In this document: positions 61,671-64,000 of the stretch, piece by piece
How the letters are laid out: every line of letters begins with the position of its first letter
Position numbering within the stretch: position 1 is the first letter of the stretch
Source: Mucilaginibacter sp. CSA2-8R
Lineage (GTDB): Bacteria > Bacteroidota > Bacteroidia > Sphingobacteriales > Sphingobacteriaceae
Length of the DNA: 64,000 nt
Reading direction: 5' to 3'
Assembly: GCF_038806765.1 (NCBI RefSeq)
Contig: NZ_CP152389.1
Span: 1,240,001 to 1,304,000, forward strand
The notes under the pieces: model-generated
Told to the model about the DNA's origin: nothing
What the model saw: the letters and a program-made list of their open reading frames with translations, nothing else
The model's database searches: none
Translations under genes and position numbers: made by a program

Positions 61671-63515
61671 ATGGACTTTGCAGCTCATGGCAGTGGTTTC
61701 GAGGTGCTGTTTTATGCTAACCCTCAACCGATGTGGATTTTTGATATTCACAATTTAAGGATACTGGAAGTAAACGACGCTACTTTAAAGCGCTACGGCT
61801 ATAACCGCGACGAGTTTTTAAATAAAACCATCAAAGATTTAAGGCCGCCTGAAGATGTTGTTCTATTGGATGCATTATTGCCGGCTATTAAGGGAAATAA
61901 TACCAACAGCCGGGAGTTTAGGCATTTGACTAAAACCGGTGCGTCTTTATATGTAGAAATTACTTCTTATGCCATAAACTTTAAGGGCAAACCTGCCCGT
62001 ATGGTATATGCTAAAAATATTGATGAGCATAAAAAATTAGAAGGAAAGCTAGAACTTACTCAAAGAAAGCTGATGCAGGTTCTAGAAACCTCACTGATCG
62101 GCTTTTTGCAGATTAATTTTGACTGGACCATTACTTACTGGAATAAAGCAGCTGAAATGCTGATTGGTTATGGTCAGGATAGTGTTATTGGGAATAATAT
62201 CTGGACTATATTGCCCGAAATAAGATATTCAGATTTTAACTATTATTTTGAAAAAGCTCTATTAGAGCGTACTAATGAAGATTTTGTAGATTACTTCTGG
62301 CCATTGCAAAAATGGTTTTCGTGCAGCGTGTACCCTGTTGATGATGGCATTATTGTACACTTTAGAGATGTTACTGATGAAAGGCAAAACCAAGAAGGCC
62401 TGTTAGAGAAAATTGACCAGTTAAAGGAGATATCTTATTTAAATTCACATGCCATCCGTAAACCGATTGCCAGTTTGTTGGGTTTAACACAACTTATTAC
62501 GCAGGACATAGTTAATGCCAATGAGTTTAAGAACATAGCCGCATTAATGCACGAATGCAGTACTGAACTGGACGAAGTAGTGAGAGAGGTAAACCGCCGT
62601 GTAATTAACCAGGATAACCTGCAAGGCAGCAGCGACGGTATGGAGGTTTTTTGTTTTGAAGATTTAATAACGCAACTGATTGCAGATATACAGCACCTGT
62701 ACCAGCAACATCATATTATCATTATACAAAGCATTAAGATAGATTTCTACGGTAACAAACATAGTATTGCCTTGGCTTTAAAGTACCTGATAGATAATGC
62801 AGTTAAGTTTTCTCCGGCAGGTAGCAGCATTGTGATAAGGTCTGAACTGCTAAGCCACAATATAGTATTGAGCGTAGAAGACTTTGGTGCCGGTTTAAGC
62901 GCAAAACAAATGCAGGGCTTGTTTTTTTTAATTAACCAGCGCAAGCATGCCAGCCTGAGTACAGGTTTATTCAAAATAAACGAAGTATGCCGCAGGCACC
63001 ACGGCAACATGTGGATTGAGAGCGATTTTGGACAGGGGTCTGTGTTTACCATGCGCTTCCCGATTTCTAATTTGGGCATGGCCAAACTCAGCCGCAAAAG
63101 CAAACTACTCGCTTTTAAACAATCGGCTATCGAGATTACTTTCAATGAAGAGAAAAAATGCCTGGTGCTTAACTGGTCGGATTTTCATAATAGCTATACC
63201 GTACGAGACGGATGTCTAAAGGCGCTGCAACTACTGCAAGAGCATCAATGCAGTAAAATTTTAAACAACAATGCCGATACCTTAGGTGGCTGGATGGATG
63301 CCTGTGACTGGATTGTGGATGAGTGGTTTCCGGTTGCACAATCGGCCGGATTAAAACATGTAGCCTGGATACACTCCACTTGCACGTTCAGTAATTTATC
63401 GGCAAAATATACTTTTAACGCTTTTAAAAGCGACGTTATAACCAAACAGTTTAAAGACGTGCAGCAGGGACTAAACTGGTTGAGTAACCCGATGATGGAA
63501 GTATATAGCGAGTAA
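61671..63515 (+). CDS. PAS-PAS histidine kinase with C-terminal SpoIIAA/STAS-like domain
   Basis: 614 residues from the ATG at 61671; a TTG at 61650 adds seven. No membrane segment, so cytoplasmic. PAS 1 about 8-120 (ANPQPMWIFDIHNLRILEVN), PAS 2 about 133-235. H-box NSHAIRKPIASLLGL with His260, then the ATPase domain: N-box LALKYLIDNAVKF (Asn376), G1 VEDFGAGL, and G2 with STGLFKINEVCRRHHG, which lacks the usual GxGLxL. After about 473 a 135-residue domain follows with VLNWSDFHNSYTVRDGCLKA, WMDACDWIVDEWFPVAQSAG and HVAWIHS, like stand-alone SpoIIAA-type Bacteroidota proteins. No receiver domain or adjacent response regulator. Confidence 0.82.
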   Translation: MDFAAHGSGFEVLFYANPQPMWIFDIHNLRILEVNDATLKRYGYNRDEFLNKTIKDLRPPEDVVLLDALLPAIKGNNTNSREFRHLTKTGASLYVEITSYAINFKGKPARMVYAKNIDEHKKLEGKLELTQRKLMQVLETSLIGFLQINFDWTITYWNKAAEMLIGYGQDSVIGNNIWTILPEIRYSDFNYYFEKALLERTNEDFVDYFWPLQKWFSCSVYPVDDGIIVHFRDVTDERQNQEGLLEKIDQLKEISYLNSHAIRKPIASLLGLTQLITQDIVNANEFKNIAALMHECSTELDEVVREVNRRVINQDNLQGSSDGMEVFCFEDLITQLIADIQHLYQQHHIIIIQSIKIDFYGNKHSIALALKYLIDNAVKFSPAGSSIVIRSELLSHNIVLSVEDFGAGLSAKQMQGLFFLINQRKHASLSTGLFKINEVCRRHHGNMWIESDFGQGSVFTMRFPISNLGMAKLSRKSKLLAFKQSAIEITFNEEKKCLVLNWSDFHNSYTVRDGCLKALQLLQEHQCSKILNNNADTLGGWMDACDWIVDEWFPVAQSAGLKHVAWIHSTCTFSNLSAKYTFNAFKSDVITKQFKDVQQGLNWLSNPMMEVYSE

Positions 63516-63542
63516 TATCAGAGCCAATTAATTTCTGATGTA

Positions 63543-63579
63543 TTGTTGTTAGCTCTTTACAATTATATGTTTAGCTTTG
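63543..63579 (+). promoter_or_regulatory. Promoter of the ThuA gene
   Basis: TAGCTTTG at 63572-63579 (exact TAnnTTTG), with TTG at 63546-63548 at spacing 23; a TTG at 63543 gives 26. Lies 21 bp before the ATG. Confidence 0.5.
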
Positions 63580-63600
63580 GTACCAACCAAGGTCTGAATT

Positions 63601-64000
63601 ATGTCTTTATCTCAAAAACTGCTGCTGGCTTTTTTGCTGTGCAGTAACTGTCTGCTGGCAAAGCAAAAAGTTTTAATATTCTGCAAAACTGCCGGCTTTC
63701 ATCATCAATCTATTGGGGCTGGTATTAATGCAATTAAGCTGCTTGGCGAAAAAAATAATTTCGAAACCGATACTACAACCGATGCCAGTAAGTTTACTTA
63801 CGGCAACCTGAAAAAATATGCTGCCGTGATATTTTTAAATACAACCGGCGACGTCCTTAACGATGGGCAGCAAACTGAGTTTCAAAAATACATCAGGTCG
63901 GGTAAGGGATATGTAGGGGTACATGCTGCTACCGATACCGAGTACGACTGGCCATGGTACGGCGAGTTGTCAGGCGCTTACTTTAGTAATCATCCCAAAA
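63601..64000 (+). CDS. ThuA-domain protein, cut by the right window edge
   Basis: 133 codons are visible from the ATG at 63601, continuing off the end. Signal peptide MSLSQKLLLAFLLCSNCLLA. Then KVLIFCKTAGFHHQSIGAG, AVIFLNTTGDVLNDGQQTEF and the block SGKGYVGVHAATDTEYDWPWYGELSGAYFS (key GVHAATDTEYDWPWY), characteristic of ThuA-like glutamine-amidotransferase-fold proteins used in trehalose and other sugar utilisation. Secreted. Downstream domains, often cytochrome c or sugar oxidoreductase parts, cannot be seen. Confidence 0.88.
   Translation, partial: MSLSQKLLLAFLLCSNCLLAKQKVLIFCKTAGFHHQSIGAGINAIKLLGEKNNFETDTTTDASKFTYGNLKKYAAVIFLNTTGDVLNDGQQTEFQKYIRSGKGYVGVHAATDTEYDWPWYGELSGAYFSNHPK

Noticed and set aside
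1..64000. CRISPR arrays, prophage genes, defence islands, tRNA or rRNA genes
   Set aside because: Searched by eye on both strands; no regular spacer-repeat pattern, phage structural genes, nuclease-helicase clusters or cloverleaf sequences were found. Short tRNA-like sequences could still be missed without a scan.

Overview
The window reads as an ordinary chromosomal segment of a Bacteroidota bacterium, most likely Sphingobacteriaceae (Mucilaginibacter/Pedobacter-like). Evidence: many upstream regions carry the Bacteroidota promoter box TAnnTTTG; Shine-Dalgarno sequences are mostly absent; lipoproteins are numerous; there is a SusC-like TonB-dependent receptor with a CarboxypepD-like N-terminus; a type IX secretion substrate with a gliding-motility C-terminal domain sits next to a PorP/SprF protein; and the gene order tig-clpP-clpX is present. 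No rRNA, tRNA, CRISPR array, prophage, integrase or transposase gene was seen. The assignment is by recognition, not by database search.

Layout. 1-7.8 kb: a small membrane protein (cut by the left edge) and a TPR-like exported protein on the minus strand; then guaA, a periplasmic-binding-type lipoprotein and an RsmB-type rRNA methyltransferase as an overlapping operon; a YiaK-type 2,3-diketogulonate reductase; a RluA-type pseudouridine synthase; panB. 8-15.7 kb: carA, small lipoprotein and hypothetical genes, a methyltransferase plus small membrane protein pair, fabG, a DUF3253 protein, a large VWA-like membrane protein coupled to a TRIC/UPF0126 channel. 15.9-27.2 kb: a GH31 alpha-glucosidase, a DUF2807 lipoprotein, trigger factor, clpP, clpX, AMP nucleosidase, a PhnP-like hydrolase, a flavin amine oxidase. 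27.3-33.3 kb: tripartite RND efflux system 1 (TolC, RND pump, adaptor). 33.3-38 kb: pyrR-pyrB and a small protein, a non-coding inverted-repeat element of about 520 bp, then rpsA. 38.3-42 kb: a CDF metal exporter divergent from a His/Cys-rich small protein and a TonB receptor. 42-46.6 kb: three DUF2382 stress-type genes with a small membrane protein, a DUF937-like protein and a DUF2236 putative haem oxygenase. 46.7-53.2 kb: RND efflux system 2 under a MarR regulator. 53.3-64 kb: M28 peptidase, MFS transporter, type IX secreted PKD protein plus PorP/SprF, a PAS histidine kinase with a fused C-terminal domain, and the start of a ThuA protein.

I see no convincing new defence or mobile system. 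The most informative non-obvious signals are: two 18-bp copies of a GTTGA-N4-TCAAC dyad, one over the marR promoter and one in front of the efflux genes; a MITE-like element with about 115-bp terminal inverted repeats and a third degenerate end at 35.2-35.8 kb; a hairpin at the predicted 5' end of the rpsA mRNA combined with an unusually strong Shine-Dalgarno; a histidine kinase fused to a SpoIIAA/STAS-like domain; a promoter box only 3 nt from the guaA start codon, suggesting a leaderless mRNA; and three intergenic regions built from short repeated words that form hairpins.
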